From positions 190,283-254,282 of the forward strand of contig CAYORU010000002.1 in assembly GCA_964406445.1 (NCBI GenBank): a stretch of 64,000 bases of DNA. The letters are read 5' to 3'. The notes beneath the pieces are model-generated. The model ran no database searches. It was not told where the DNA came from and was given only the letters and a program-made list of their open reading frames with translations. Positions 9,471 to 18,749 of this stretch are shown piece by piece. This DNA comes from SG8-30 sp964406445. GTDB taxonomy: Bacteria; Pseudomonadota; Gammaproteobacteria; Steroidobacterales; Steroidobacteraceae. Each line of letters starts with the position of its first letter. Within the stretch, counting starts at the first letter, position 1. The position numbers were made by a program, and so were the translations under genes.

Positions 9471-11337
9471 GGCGGAGGCTCCAGGCGAGCAGCAGCACCA
9501 GGCCGGCGAGGCCCAGGAGCACATAGGCCTGCAGGCTGCCGGCCTGTACCCGCGACAGCGCGCCGGCGGCGGCCCGGGCGAGCCCGGCGAGGCCGTGCAG
9601 CGTTCCGTCGATCAGCACGCGGTCGCCGAGGCCGAGGAACACCCGTCGCGACAGCCACTCGAGCGGCCGGCCGAGGGTCGCCTCGTACAGCTCGTCCACG
9701 TAGTACTTGCCGGTCAGCAGCCGGTGCAGGCCGGCGAAGCGCTCACCGAGGCGTGCGGCGCGCGCCGCATCGCCGCCGTACAGCCAGGCCGCGAGCGCGA
9801 GGCCGGTGAGCCCCAGGACGACCGAGAGCGCGAGCAGCCCCACGTGGAGGTGCTCGAAGGCCGGGTTCACCGCCGGCAGCGGCAGCATCGGCTCGAGGAA
9901 ATGCGGGATCGACACGAAGCCGCCGACGGCCGAGAGCGCGGCGAGGACCACCAGCACCCCGGCCATCGACGGCGGCGACTCGTGCACGTGGTGCTCGACC
10001 TCGGGGCTCATCCGCGAGGGCCCCATGAACGTGCGCCACAGCAATCGGAACATGTAGAAGGCGGTCAGCAGCGCGGTGAGCGCGGCGAGGGCGAAGAGCA
10101 GCACCGAGCCGCCGCGTTCGCTCGAGAGCGCGTACCAGAGGATCTCGTCCTTCGAGAAGAACCCGGCGAGCGGCGGCAGGCCGGCGATCGCGGCGGTGGC
10201 GATCGCGAAGGTGGCGAAGGTCACCGGGATCCGACGCGCCAGCCCGCCCATGCGGCGGATGTCCTGCTCGCCGCCGAGCGCGTGGATCACGCTGCCGGCG
10301 CCGAGGAACAGGCAGGCCTTGAAGAAGGCATGGGTGTAGAGGTGGAAGACCGCGACCCCGTAGGCGCCGACGCCGAGCGCGACGAACATGAAGCCGAGCT
10401 GGGAGATGGTCGAGTAGGCGAGCACCTTCTTGATGTCGGTCTGCACCACCGCGATGGTGGCGGCGAAGAAGGCGGTCAGCACGCCGATCACCGCGACCAG
10501 CTGCGAGGCCTCCGGGGCCTCCAGGTAGACGCCCGACAGGCGCGCGACCAGGTAGACGCCGGCGGTGACCATGGTCGCGGCGTGGATCAGCGCCGAGACC
10601 GGGGTCGGGCCGGCCATGGCGTCGGGCAGCCAGACGTGCAGCGGGATCTGCGCCGACTTGCCGGTGGCGCCGATGAACAGCAGCACCGCGACCAGCGTCG
10701 CCGAAAGCCCCGGCACCGAACCCGCGCCGAAGGCGGCGTTGATCGCGTCCATGTCGAGCGTGCCGAGCGCCTGCCAGATCAGGAACATGCCGACGAGGAA
10801 GCCGGCGTCGCCGATCCGGTTGGTGATGAAGGCCTTCTTGCCGGCGGCCGCCTTCCCGGGGTCCGAGAACCAGAAGCCGATCAGCAGGTAGGAGGCCAGC
10901 CCCACGCCCTCCCAGCCGACGAACAGCACCAGCAGCGAGCGGCCGAGGACCAGGAGCAGCATGAAGAACAGGAACAGGTTGAGGTAGGCGAAGTAGCGGG
11001 CATAGCCCGGGTCGCCCTTCATGTAGCCGGTCGAGTAGAGGTGGATCAGCGAGCCGACGCCGGTGACGATGAGCAGCATCACCGCGCTCAGGCGATCCAG
11101 CCAGAAGGCGATCTCGAGGCTGCGCTCGCCGAAGGTGGCCCAGGTGTAGAGCGTCTCGACGACCGGCCCGCCGCCCGCTTCGAGCCCTAGGAACGCCCGC
11201 ACCGCGAGCGCGAAGGCGAGCGCCGGCAGGCCGCAACCGACCACGCTCACGAAGCTCCGCCCGAGGCGGCCGCCGAAGATTCCGTTCAGCAGGAAGCCCG
11301 CGAGCGGCAGCAGGACGATGAGGGTGAGCGTGCCCAC
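9463..11337 (-). CDS. nuoL: NADH-quinone oxidoreductase subunit L
   Basis: Distal antiporter-like subunit of complex I, 624 residues, starting with GTG 2 bases after nuoK. It has the conserved LFVGWEGVGLASYLLIGFW (TM5 Glu), KSAQIPLHVWLPDAMAGPTP (TM7 region) and KKVLAYSTISQLGFMFVALG motifs. The C-terminal third contains the usual long lateral helix and last membrane segment. The length is normal for the family. Confidence 0.97.
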   Translation of the reverse strand: MGTLTLIVLLPLAGFLLNGIFGGRLGRSFVSVVGCGLPALAFALAVRAFLGLEAGGGPVVETLYTWATFGERSLEIAFWLDRLSAVMLLIVTGVGSLIHLYSTGYMKGDPGYARYFAYLNLFLFFMLLLVLGRSLLVLFVGWEGVGLASYLLIGFWFSDPGKAAAGKKAFITNRIGDAGFLVGMFLIWQALGTLDMDAINAAFGAGSVPGLSATLVAVLLFIGATGKSAQIPLHVWLPDAMAGPTPVSALIHAATMVTAGVYLVARLSGVYLEAPEASQLVAVIGVLTAFFAATIAVVQTDIKKVLAYSTISQLGFMFVALGVGAYGVAVFHLYTHAFFKACLFLGAGSVIHALGGEQDIRRMGGLARRIPVTFATFAIATAAIAGLPPLAGFFSKDEILWYALSSERGGSVLLFALAALTALLTAFYMFRLLWRTFMGPSRMSPEVEHHVHESPPSMAGVLVVLAALSAVGGFVSIPHFLEPMLPLPAVNPAFEHLHVGLLALSVVLGLTGLALAAWLYGGDAARAARLGERFAGLHRLLTGKYYVDELYEATLGRPLEWLSRRVFLGLGDRVLIDGTLHGLAGLARAAAGALSRVQAGSLQAYVLLGLAGLVLLLAWSLRHA

Positions 11338-11339
11338 GG

Positions 11340-11642
11340 CTACCCCTTGAGCTCCGCGAAGGCGCCGGCATCGAGCGTGCGGCGGCGGCGGGCGAGCGCC
11401 AGCACGATGGGGATGGCGATCGCGATCTCGGCCGCGGCGACCACGAACACCAGGAACACCAGCACCGCGGCCTCCGGCGAGCCGGCCTCGCGGGCGAAGG
11501 TGATCAGGCTCAGGTTCACGCCGTTCAGCATCAGCTCCATGCTCATGAGCATCACGAGCGCGTTGCGGCGCACGATCACCCCTAGGAAGCCGAGCGCGAA
11601 CAGCAGCGCGGCGACCGCGAGCAGGAAGTTCTGCTCAGCCAT
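11340..11642 (-). CDS. nuoK: NADH-quinone oxidoreductase subunit K
   Basis: Small three-helix membrane subunit of complex I (100 residues). NALVMLMSMELMLNGVNLSL carries the conserved membrane glutamate in TM2 that forms part of the proton path, and a second acidic residue follows in TM3 (VVAAAEIAIAIPIV). The ATG overlaps the nuoJ stop by 8 bases, which implies translational coupling. Length matches orthologues. Confidence 0.96.
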   Translation of the reverse strand: MAEQNFLLAVAALLFALGFLGVIVRRNALVMLMSMELMLNGVNLSLITFAREAGSPEAAVLVFLVFVVAAAEIAIAIPIVLALARRRRTLDAGAFAELKG

Positions 11643-12138
11643 CCTCGTCCCTCCCGGCCCTGAGCGCCGCGATGGCGGCGACCACGGCCGCGACCAGCAG
11701 CACCGAGGACAGCTCGAAGTAGAGCCAGTAGTCGTCGAGGAAGGCCGCCGCGAAGCCCTGCACGCCGAAGGCCTGGGTGCCGGCGTCGGCAGGCGCGCCG
11801 CCGGCGTCGCGCAGCGCCCAGGCGACGAGCCCGGCGAGCAGCCCGGCGCCGAGCACGCCCGGCACCAGGAGCGGCGACCAGCGCCGGGTGAAGGACGGGT
11901 CGCGCACGTCGAGCAGCATGATGGTGTAGACCATGAAGATCATCACCGCGCCGACGTAGATCAGCACCTGGAAGACGGCGATCACGTGCACGCCGAGCAT
12001 GGCGTAGACGCCGGCCAGCGAGAGCATGGCGCAGACCAGCGCGAGCGCCGCGCGCATCGGGTGGCGGGCGAACAGCATCAGCAGCCCGCCGACGACCGCC
12101 GCCGCGCCGAAGAAATAGGTCAGCGCGGTCTCGATCAT
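11635..12138 (-). CDS. nuoJ: NADH-quinone oxidoreductase subunit J
   Basis: Five-helix membrane subunit of complex I linking the quinone site to the pumping modules. The start is ATG 12138 (MIETALTYFF), overlapping the nuoI stop by 4 bases. Recognisable segments are HPMRAALALVCAMLSLAGVY and VFQVLIYVGAVMIFMVYTIM, the latter the conserved TM3 with its pi-bulge tyrosine/glycine region. The predicted length is 167 residues, slightly short because the C-terminal loop is compact. Confidence 0.95.
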   Translation of the reverse strand: MIETALTYFFGAAAVVGGLLMLFARHPMRAALALVCAMLSLAGVYAMLGVHVIAVFQVLIYVGAVMIFMVYTIMLLDVRDPSFTRRWSPLLVPGVLGAGLLAGLVAWALRDAGGAPADAGTQAFGVQGFAAAFLDDYWLYFELSSVLLVAAVVAAIAALRAGRDEDG

Positions 12139-12716
12139 GGGGTTCCCCGCGGCGCGGCGCCGGGCTTCGGCGGGTAGGGCTTGGCGACGTCGCGCTGCGG
12201 CCGCCAGGTCAGCATCTCCTCCATGCCGAGCCACATGCGGTGGCGGTCGGTGGACGGCAGGTCCGGCACGTCCTGCGCCATGCGGATCGCGTCCTCCGGG
12301 CAAGCCTCGACGCACAGGCCGCAGAAAATGCAGCGTGAGTAGTCGATCTCGAAGCGCGCGGGCGACTTCGGGTGCGCCGCGTCGGCGGGGTCGAAGGCGG
12401 CCTCGATCTCGATGCAGCGCGCCGGGCAGACGGTCGCGCACATGTTGCAGGCGACGCACTGCGGGCTGCCGTCCGGCCGCTGCGTCAGCACGTGCTTGCC
12501 GCGGTTGAAGCGCGCCATGTCCGCGCGGCGCTCCTCCGGGTAGTAGGTGGTCAGCGCGCCCTTGCGGCCGGTCATCCAGCGCCAGAGGTTCCGAGTGAAA
12601 ACCCCGCCCGTCACCGACAGGCCGCGCAGGATCTCGAGCAGGTACAGGCGCTCCCACCAGCCCATGCGCGGCTCGTTCCAAAGCTTGCGGCGGCGGTCGA
12701 CGCGGGCCACGGTCAT
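12135..12716 (-). CDS. nuoI: NADH-quinone oxidoreductase subunit I (2x[4Fe-4S])
   Basis: Peripheral-arm ferredoxin-like subunit carrying clusters N6a and N6b, which pass electrons towards N2. Of the 193 residues, the middle and C-terminal part hold two complete CxxCxxCxxxCP motifs: CVACNMCATVCPARC and CIFCGLCVEACPEDA. The N-terminus (LRGLSVTGGVFTRNLWRWMT) provides the usual amphipathic membrane anchor. ATG 12716 overlaps the nuoH stop by 4 bases and the nuoI stop overlaps nuoJ by 4. Confidence 0.97.
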   Translation of the reverse strand: MTVARVDRRRKLWNEPRMGWWERLYLLEILRGLSVTGGVFTRNLWRWMTGRKGALTTYYPEERRADMARFNRGKHVLTQRPDGSPQCVACNMCATVCPARCIEIEAAFDPADAAHPKSPARFEIDYSRCIFCGLCVEACPEDAIRMAQDVPDLPSTDRHRMWLGMEEMLTWRPQRDVAKPYPPKPGAAPRGTP

Positions 12717-13855
12717 CCCTCGAGCAGCCACACCGCGACGGCGGTGACGGTCAGGTTGGCGAGCGCGAGCGGCAGCAGGAACCTCCAGGCGAAGCGCAGC
12801 AGCTGGTCGTAGCGGAAGCGCGGCAGCGACCAGCGGATCAGGATCTGGAAGCTGCAGAGCAGGAACACCTTGCCGAGGAAGGTCAGCAGCTGCAGCGCGA
12901 CGACCACGCCGTGCGAGAGCGCGATGACCGTGCCGCCGGGCAGCAGGAAGCCGGCGTCGTTCATCCACGGCAGGTTGTAGCCGCCGAGGAACAGCGTGGC
13001 GAACAGCGCCGCGATGATCGCGATCTCGATGAACTCCGCGAACATGAACAGCCCCATCTTCATGGCGCTGTATTCGGTGAAGTAGCCGGCGATCAGCTCG
13101 GACTCGGCCTCCGGCAGGTCGAAGGGCGCCCGCTTGTTCTCGGCGATGGCGGCGGTCAGGAACAGCAGCGCCGCGAAGGGGTGCAGGAACAGGCCCCACG
13201 CGGGCAGGAAGCCGAAGACCGTGCCGGACTGCTGCTCGACGATGCTGCCGAGCTCCACCGTGCCATAGGCGAGGATCAGCCCGAGGACGGTGAGCGCGAG
13301 CACCAGCTCGTAGGAGATGAGCTGGGCGCCGGCCCGGACCGCGCCGAGCAGCGAGAACTTGTTGTCCGAGGACCAGCCGGCGAGCATCGCGCCCATGATG
13401 GCGATGCCGCCGAAGGCGAACACGACCAAGAGGCCCGCGTCCAGGTCCGCCACCTGCATGCGGTAGGTCCGGTCGCCGAACCACTCGCCGAGCGACCCGG
13501 GCAGCAGCTGCCCGGGGATGAGTACTCCGCCGAAGGGGATCACCGCGAAGACCAGCAGCACCGGCGTGAAGGCGACCCAGGGCGCGAGCGCGTAGGCGAG
13601 CCGGTCGTAGGAGTTGGGCTTGAAGTCCTCCTTCAGGAGCATCTTGAGGCCGTCGGCAATGCCGTGGAACAGGCCCCACCAGACCAGCTTCACCTGCGTG
13701 AAAGGGATGCGCAGGTAGGCGCGGTTCGCGCCGATGCGATCCGACATGATCGCCGCCTGCTTGCGCTCGACCCAGGTCAGCAGCAGGCCGAAGGTCATGA
13801 GCAGGCCCACCGAGAAGACGATGAACGCGACGTGGACGGCGAGGTCCTGCATCAT
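12713..13855 (-). CDS. nuoH: NADH-quinone oxidoreductase subunit H
   Basis: Membrane subunit forming the quinone-access chamber of complex I; eight helices in 380 residues. Family signatures are TWVERKQAAIMSDRIGANRA, the acidic loop KRAPFDLPEAESELIAGYFT and EYSAMKMGLFMFAEF. The first ATG (13855) overlaps the nuoG stop as ATGA; a second ATG follows directly. Confidence 0.97.
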   Translation of the reverse strand: MMQDLAVHVAFIVFSVGLLMTFGLLLTWVERKQAAIMSDRIGANRAYLRIPFTQVKLVWWGLFHGIADGLKMLLKEDFKPNSYDRLAYALAPWVAFTPVLLVFAVIPFGGVLIPGQLLPGSLGEWFGDRTYRMQVADLDAGLLVVFAFGGIAIMGAMLAGWSSDNKFSLLGAVRAGAQLISYELVLALTVLGLILAYGTVELGSIVEQQSGTVFGFLPAWGLFLHPFAALLFLTAAIAENKRAPFDLPEAESELIAGYFTEYSAMKMGLFMFAEFIEIAIIAALFATLFLGGYNLPWMNDAGFLLPGGTVIALSHGVVVALQLLTFLGKVFLLCSFQILIRWSLPRFRYDQLLRFAWRFLLPLALANLTVTAVAVWLLEG

Positions 13856-15276
13856 GCCGCGTCCCTTGCGGCGAGCTGCGCGAACAGCGCCTCGGCGTCC
13901 GCGACACCCGCCGGGCGCGGGAAGCAGGCCTCGAAGGCCGAGACGACGCCCTCGAAGTTCGTGTAGTGCCCGTCGCGCTCGAGCTGGGTGCTGACCGGCA
14001 GCAGCACGTCGGCGCGCGCGTGCGAGGCAGCGGCGAAGCTCGCGACCGAGACCAGCTTCGCGCCGGCCGGCAGCGCGCCAGGGTCCGTACCCTCGCCCCA
14101 GTCGAGCACGAGGTCGGTGCCCGGCGGGAACGACGGCGAGGCGGCGCCGAACAACTCGCGGGCGCGGCGGCCGTTGGGGTTCTTGTCCGCCCGGATGAGC
14201 AGCCGGTCCTCCAAGACCTCGCCGTCGCGCGGCGCGTGGTCCTGCTTGACGAAACTGGGGAAGCGGCCGGCGAAGTGATGGTGGAAGGCGTCGAGTTCCT
14301 CGTTCGAGCCCCGGCTCGAGACCAGCGCAACCGGCTGCCTGGCGGTGGCGATGAGCCGCCGCGCGGCCGCGACCGCATCCTCGAGCGTGGCCGGCTGGCC
14401 TGCGACCCGGGCCGTGGTAACGCGCGGGCGCTCGAACAGGTCGGCGAGGTCGCGGCCCTTGTTGCAGATCCACGGGCCGTTGACCGCCGGGTTCTCGAGC
14501 GGCGTGACGCGGGCGATCCGCGTGTTCTCGGCGGTGGAAACCGACTTCAGCTTCCATTCCTCCTGGCGGTGCCAGACCTGGACGGTGCAGCCGCGCTCGC
14601 AGCCCGGGCAGACCGAGGGCGTGGGCCTGAGGTACCAGACGCGGGCGCGGTGCAGGAAGCGCCGCGACAGCAGCGCGCCGACCGGGCAGAGGTCGACGAC
14701 GTTGTCCGAGTAGGCGTCGGTCCGGAAGGCGCCGTCGCCGGACGGCCGCACCAGCGAGTGGTCGGCGCGGTGCTCGATGCCGAGCCCGTTCGAGCCCGAC
14801 ACCTCGCGCGTGAAGCGCACGCAGCGCGAGCAGAGGATGCAGCGCTCGTTGTCGAGCACGATCCGGTCGGACAGCGCATAGAACTTGGTGGAGGTGACCT
14901 TGGCATCCACGGACGCCGACGGCGCACCGTTGTAGCGGTAGTGGTAGTCCTGCAGGGTGCACTCGCCGGCCTTGTCGCAGATGCCGCAGTCCACCGGGTG
15001 GTTCAGGAGCGTCAGCTGCAGGATCGCCTTGCGGTGCTCACGGACTTCCGGCGAGTCGGTCAGCACCTTCATGCCTTCCTTCACCGGCATGTTGCAGGCG
15101 ATGTCCGTGCCCTTGCCCTCGACCTCGACCATGCAGATGCGGCAGTTGCCCGGCACCGACAGCGCCGGGTGCCAGCAGAAGTGCGGGAGCTCGATGCCGG
15201 CGGCGCGCGCCGCCTGCATGACCGTCTGGTCCGCGCCGGCCTCGACCGGCCGGCCGTCTATGTAGAGGGTCGGCAT
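13852..15276 (-). CDS. nuoG: NADH-quinone oxidoreductase subunit G, short form
   Basis: Iron-sulfur subunit of the complex I peripheral arm. Cysteines for the [2Fe-2S] cluster N1b are at C34, C45, C48 and C61; the His/Cys cluster N5 region is HPVDCGICDKAGEC (about 93-106); N4 is CILCSRC...DLCPVG (C146, C149, C152, C197). The N7 motif CPGCERGC (C223, C226, C230) with C271 is retained. The molybdopterin-oxidoreductase-like C-terminal part is only about 200 residues (about 275-474), against several hundred in the better-known 680-900-residue NuoG proteins. The frame is intact and coupled to nuoH by ATGA, so this looks like a natural short form rather than a break. The start ATG lies 19 bases inside the end of nuoF. 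Confidence 0.93.
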   Translation of the reverse strand: MPTLYIDGRPVEAGADQTVMQAARAAGIELPHFCWHPALSVPGNCRICMVEVEGKGTDIACNMPVKEGMKVLTDSPEVREHRKAILQLTLLNHPVDCGICDKAGECTLQDYHYRYNGAPSASVDAKVTSTKFYALSDRIVLDNERCILCSRCVRFTREVSGSNGLGIEHRADHSLVRPSGDGAFRTDAYSDNVVDLCPVGALLSRRFLHRARVWYLRPTPSVCPGCERGCTVQVWHRQEEWKLKSVSTAENTRIARVTPLENPAVNGPWICNKGRDLADLFERPRVTTARVAGQPATLEDAVAAARRLIATARQPVALVSSRGSNEELDAFHHHFAGRFPSFVKQDHAPRDGEVLEDRLLIRADKNPNGRRARELFGAASPSFPPGTDLVLDWGEGTDPGALPAGAKLVSVASFAAASHARADVLLPVSTQLERDGHYTNFEGVVSAFEACFPRPAGVADAEALFAQLAARDAA

Positions 15277-16580
15277 TCGAGGTTCCCGCCGTACTTCGAG
15301 CGCTTGTGCTCGATGCAGAAATCGAACTCTTCGCGGAAGCGGTCGAGCATCGCCACCGTCGCGTAGCCGGCCGCGTCGCCCAGGCCGCAGATCGTGGTGC
15401 CGTCGTTGGCCTTGGAGATCCGGTACATGGTGTCGATGTCCTCCGGCCGGCCCTGGCCGGCGAGGATCCGGTCGACGATCCGGTGCAGCCAGCCCATGCC
15501 CTCGCGGCAGGGCGTGCACTGGCCGCAGGACTCGTGGTGGTAGAAGCGCAGCATCACGCGCAACAGGCTCACCATGCAGGTGCCGTCGGCGATCACGATC
15601 ATGCCGCCGGAGCCGAGCGAGCTGCCGGCCTGCCACAGCGCGTCGTGGTCGAGGAGCATGGTCTCCAGGTCGTGGGCCGTGAGCACCTTGGCGTCGCGGC
15701 CGGTGAGGATCTGCGAGGAGATGCCGCCCGGGATCACGGCCTTCAGCTGCCGCCCGCAGCTGATGCCGCCGCACTCGTCGTGCAGGAACTTCGCCCAGGG
15801 GTAGCCGAGCTCGACCTCGTAGACGCCGGGCCTGGCGATGTGGCCGGAAATGGAGATGAGCCGCGTGCCCGGGCTCTTCGGCGTGCCGAGCTCGCGGAAG
15901 GCCGCCGCGCCGCGGCCGACGATCCAGGCGAGGTTCGACAGCGTCTCGACGTTGTTGACGACCGTCGGGCGCTGGAACAGGCCCTTGACCGTGAGCCGGG
16001 GCGGACGGTTGCGCGGGTAGCCGCGCGTGCCCTCGATCGAGGCCAGCAGCGAGGAGGCCTCGCCGCAGACGTAGGCGCCGGCGCCGCGGTAGACGAAGAC
16101 GTCGCAGGCGAAGCCGGTGCCGAGGATGTCCTCGCCGAACCAGCCGGCGGCGTAGGCCTCCTCGACCGCGTCGCGGGTCCGCCGCCAGGGCAGGTCGAAC
16201 TCGCCGCGGATGTAGATGAAGCTGTGTCGCACGCCGAGCGCGTAGGAGGCGATCAGCATCGACTCGAGCAGGGTGTGCGGCGAATGCTCCAGCACCCAGC
16301 GGTCCTTGAAGGTGCCGGGCTCGCCCTCGTCGGCGTTGGCGACGAGGTAGTGCGGCTGGCCGTCCTTCGGGTCGATCACCCGCCACTTGATGCCGGCCGG
16401 GAAGGCCGCGCCGCCGCGGCCCTGCAGCCCCGAGTCGACGATTTCCTGCGTGACGCCGCCGGGCGTCATGGTCCGAAGCGCCTTGGCGAGCGCCTGGTAG
16501 CCGCCCCGCGCGAGGTAGGCCTCGAGCGTGTGCGAGGTGTGCGTCACCTCGAAGTTCATGAGGACCTTGCGCCCGGTCAT
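15258..16580 (-). CDS. nuoF: NADH-quinone oxidoreductase subunit F (NADH/FMN site)
   Basis: Flavoprotein that takes hydride from NADH. The 440-residue protein has the NADH/FMN glycine-rich stretch GLQGRGGAAFPAGIKW near residue 60, NADEGEPGTFKDR, YVCGEASSLLASIEG, and the N3 [4Fe-4S] ligands in ESCGQCTPCREG with the later cysteine in TTICGLGDAAG. The start is ATG 16580, overlapping the nuoE stop (ATGA); an in-frame ATG seven codons later is an alternative. Length and motif order are normal. Confidence 0.97.
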   Translation of the reverse strand: MTGRKVLMNFEVTHTSHTLEAYLARGGYQALAKALRTMTPGGVTQEIVDSGLQGRGGAAFPAGIKWRVIDPKDGQPHYLVANADEGEPGTFKDRWVLEHSPHTLLESMLIASYALGVRHSFIYIRGEFDLPWRRTRDAVEEAYAAGWFGEDILGTGFACDVFVYRGAGAYVCGEASSLLASIEGTRGYPRNRPPRLTVKGLFQRPTVVNNVETLSNLAWIVGRGAAAFRELGTPKSPGTRLISISGHIARPGVYEVELGYPWAKFLHDECGGISCGRQLKAVIPGGISSQILTGRDAKVLTAHDLETMLLDHDALWQAGSSLGSGGMIVIADGTCMVSLLRVMLRFYHHESCGQCTPCREGMGWLHRIVDRILAGQGRPEDIDTMYRISKANDGTTICGLGDAAGYATVAMLDRFREEFDFCIEHKRSKYGGNLECRPST

Positions 16581-17047
16581 GACTTCGTGAGCTCCTCGAG
16601 CAGCAGGTCGAGCAGCGGCTCGCTCTGCAGTTCGTAGTAGCGGTCGTTGACCATCACGACGGGCGCGGTGCCGCAGGAGCCGAGGCACTCGACCCGCGAG
16701 AGCGTGAACTTCCCGTCCGGCGTCGTCTCGCCCGCGCCGATCCCGAGCCGGCGCGAGGCCCGCGCGATCAGGCGCTCGGCGCCGCACATCGAGCAGGACA
16801 CGTTGTGGCAGAACTGGAGGTGCCAGCGGCCGATCGGCGCGCGCCTCAACATGCCGTAGAAGGACAGCACCTCCTCGACCTGGATGCGCGGCACCCCGAG
16901 GTACTCGACCAGCGCGGCGACGTCCTCCTCGGCGATGAAGCCCCGGTCCTCCTGGATGCGCTTCAGGCAAGGCAGCAGCAGCACGCCGTTCTCGCCCGGC
17001 GGCAGCCGCCTCTTCATCGCCTCGAACTCGGGGATCAGGTGCCTCAC
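16577..17047 (-). CDS. nuoE: NADH-quinone oxidoreductase subunit E ([2Fe-2S])
   Basis: Thioredoxin-like [2Fe-2S] subunit (cluster N1a) that pairs with NuoF. It has CHNVSCSMCG and ECLGSCGTAPVVMVND, giving the C-x4-C and C-x3-C ligand pairs. The GTG start at 17047 lies in a GTGA overlap with the nuoD stop; no ATG is available before residue 11, so GTG is the best start (156 residues). Downstream it couples to nuoF by ATGA. Confidence 0.95.
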   Translation of the reverse strand: MRHLIPEFEAMKRRLPPGENGVLLLPCLKRIQEDRGFIAEEDVAALVEYLGVPRIQVEEVLSFYGMLRRAPIGRWHLQFCHNVSCSMCGAERLIARASRRLGIGAGETTPDGKFTLSRVECLGSCGTAPVVMVNDRYYELQSEPLLDLLLEELTKS

Positions 17048-18270
17048 CTGTCGCACTCCCCGCCGATCATGTTCACCGAGCCGAAGGTCGGGATCACGTC
17101 GGCGAGCTGGTAGCCCTCGAGCAGGCGGTGCAGCCCGCCCATGTGCACGAAGCTCGGGCTCCTGACGTGCACCTTCCAGGGCGTGCCGCCGCCGGTGCTG
17201 ACCATGTAGAAGCCGAGCTCGCCGTTCGCGGCCTCGTGGGCCACGTAGACGTCGCCGGCCGGGACCTGCGGGCCTTCCATGATCAGCTTGAAGTGCACGA
17301 TCAGCGCCTCGATCTCGCTGTACACGCGCTCCTTCGGCGGCAGCGTGCAGCGGTTGTCGTCCACGCAGACCGGGCCGGGCGTGGCATTCAGCAGCTCGAC
17401 GAGCTGGCGGATCATGTGCACGGACTCGTCCATCTCGCGCATCCGCACGTAGTAGCGGTCGTAGTTGTCGCCCTTGATGCCCACGGGCACGTCGAACTCG
17501 AGCTCGGCGTAGGCGAGGTAGGGCGTGTCCTTGCGCAGGTCGCGCTTCGCGCCGGTGGAGCGCAGCATGGGGCCGGTGAAGCCCCAGTCGAGCGCCTCGG
17601 CGGTCGAGAGCACGCCGACGTCGCGGGTGCGGTCGATGAAGATGCGGTTGCGGCCGACCAGGTCCTGCACGCGCCCGGTGAAGTCCTCGTACTGGTCGAG
17701 GATCACCTCGAGGCGGTCGAACCAGCCCTCCGGCACGTCGCGCGCGACCCCGCCGACCCGCCCGAAGGCGTAGGTGACGCGGGCGCCGGTGATGTCGGCG
17801 AGGTGCTCGTAGATGTAGTCGCGGATGGTGACGAGGTACAGGAAGGCGGTCATCGCGCCGAGCTCCATCAGCGAGGCGGCGATGCAGGTCAGGTGGTCGG
17901 CGATGCGCGAGTACTCGGCGAGCAGCGTGCGCAGGTAGCGGCAGCGCGGCGTGATCTCGATGCCCATCAGCCGCTCGACCCCGTCGCAGTAGGTGAAGTC
18001 GTTGATCAGCGCCGAGCAGTAGTTGAGCCGGTTCACGTACGGCATCAGGGTGTGCCAGGTGTGCGACTCGCATTCCTTCTCGAAGCCCCGGTGCAGGTAG
18101 CCGCAGTGCACGTCGGCGCGGCGGACGCGCTCGCCGTCGAGTTCGGCGATGACCTGGATGGTGCCGTGCGTCGCCGGATGCGAGGGCCCGAGGTTGACGA
18201 CCGTCGTACCGTCCTCGGGCGAGGGCTGGAAGGCGGAGCGGACGGGACTCGGCAGCCGGGGCCGGTTCAT
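17044..18270 (-). CDS. nuoD: NADH-quinone oxidoreductase subunit D (49-kDa homologue)
   Basis: Quinone-site subunit of the peripheral arm, related to the large subunit of NiFe hydrogenases. The 408 residues include NLGPSHPATHG at the N-terminus, GYLHRGFEK, YCSALINDFTYCDGVE and the C-terminal DVIPTFGSVNMIGGECDR. It is separate from NuoC, unlike the fused form in enteric bacteria. The ATG is 2 bases after the nuoC stop. Confidence 0.97.
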   Translation of the reverse strand: MNRPRLPSPVRSAFQPSPEDGTTVVNLGPSHPATHGTIQVIAELDGERVRRADVHCGYLHRGFEKECESHTWHTLMPYVNRLNYCSALINDFTYCDGVERLMGIEITPRCRYLRTLLAEYSRIADHLTCIAASLMELGAMTAFLYLVTIRDYIYEHLADITGARVTYAFGRVGGVARDVPEGWFDRLEVILDQYEDFTGRVQDLVGRNRIFIDRTRDVGVLSTAEALDWGFTGPMLRSTGAKRDLRKDTPYLAYAELEFDVPVGIKGDNYDRYYVRMREMDESVHMIRQLVELLNATPGPVCVDDNRCTLPPKERVYSEIEALIVHFKLIMEGPQVPAGDVYVAHEAANGELGFYMVSTGGGTPWKVHVRSPSFVHMGGLHRLLEGYQLADVIPTFGSVNMIGGECDR

Positions 18271-18272
18271 GG

Positions 18273-18749
18273 TCACGGCTCCCGGAAGTCGATCAGCGGC
18301 TGTTCCCGGTCCTTGGGGTAGTCCTTGCGCAGCGGGTGGCCGACGAAGCCCTCGTAGAGCAGGATCGGCCGGAGGTCGTCGTTGCCGCGGAAGCGGATCC
18401 CGTACATGTCGTGGCACTCGCGTTCGGCGAAGCGCGCCGAGCCGAAGAGCCCCACGAGCGAATCCACCACCGGGTCGGCCTCGGGCACCTGCGTGCGCAG
18501 CCGCACCCGCACGAAATCGCGGGTCGAGTAGAAGTGCCAGACCACGTCGAAGCGCGGCTCGCGCGCCGGCCAGTCCACGGCGGTGACGTCGAGCAGCAGG
18601 TCGAAGCCGCAGGCGTCCTTGAGCAGCCGCGCGGCCTCCAGCACGGCCGACGGGCGCAGCTCGGCCGCGAGCAGCCCGTGGGAAGGCCCGACGGAGTCGG
18701 CGAGCGGCCCGAGCCGCGCGGCCACCGCCTCGAACGCGGCGGCGCTCAA
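18273..18749 (-). CDS. nuoC: NADH-quinone oxidoreductase subunit C (TTG start)
   Basis: 30-kDa-type subunit of the peripheral arm of complex I. The diagnostic C-terminus [20 protein letters not shown] followed by GHPLRKDYP is present. No ATG or GTG is available in frame near the nuoB junction; the best start is TTG at 18749, placed so that its TG forms part of the nuoB TGA stop (TTGA overlap). That gives 158 residues, shorter than many NuoC proteins but with all conserved segments. The rare start codon with stop/start coupling suggests expression depends on nuoB translation. Confidence 0.93.
   Translation of the reverse strand: MSAAAFEAVAARLGPLADSVGPSHGLLAAELRPSAVLEAARLLKDACGFDLLLDVTAVDWPAREPRFDVVWHFYSTRDFVRVRLRTQVPEADPVVDSLVGLFGSARFAERECHDMYGIRFRGNDDLRPILLYEGFVGHPLRKDYPKDREQPLIDFREP

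Noticed and set aside
8094..13966. Several 350-600-codon frames opposite the nuo genes
   Set aside because: They are Gln/His/Arg/Glu-rich antisense shadows of well-recognised subunits.
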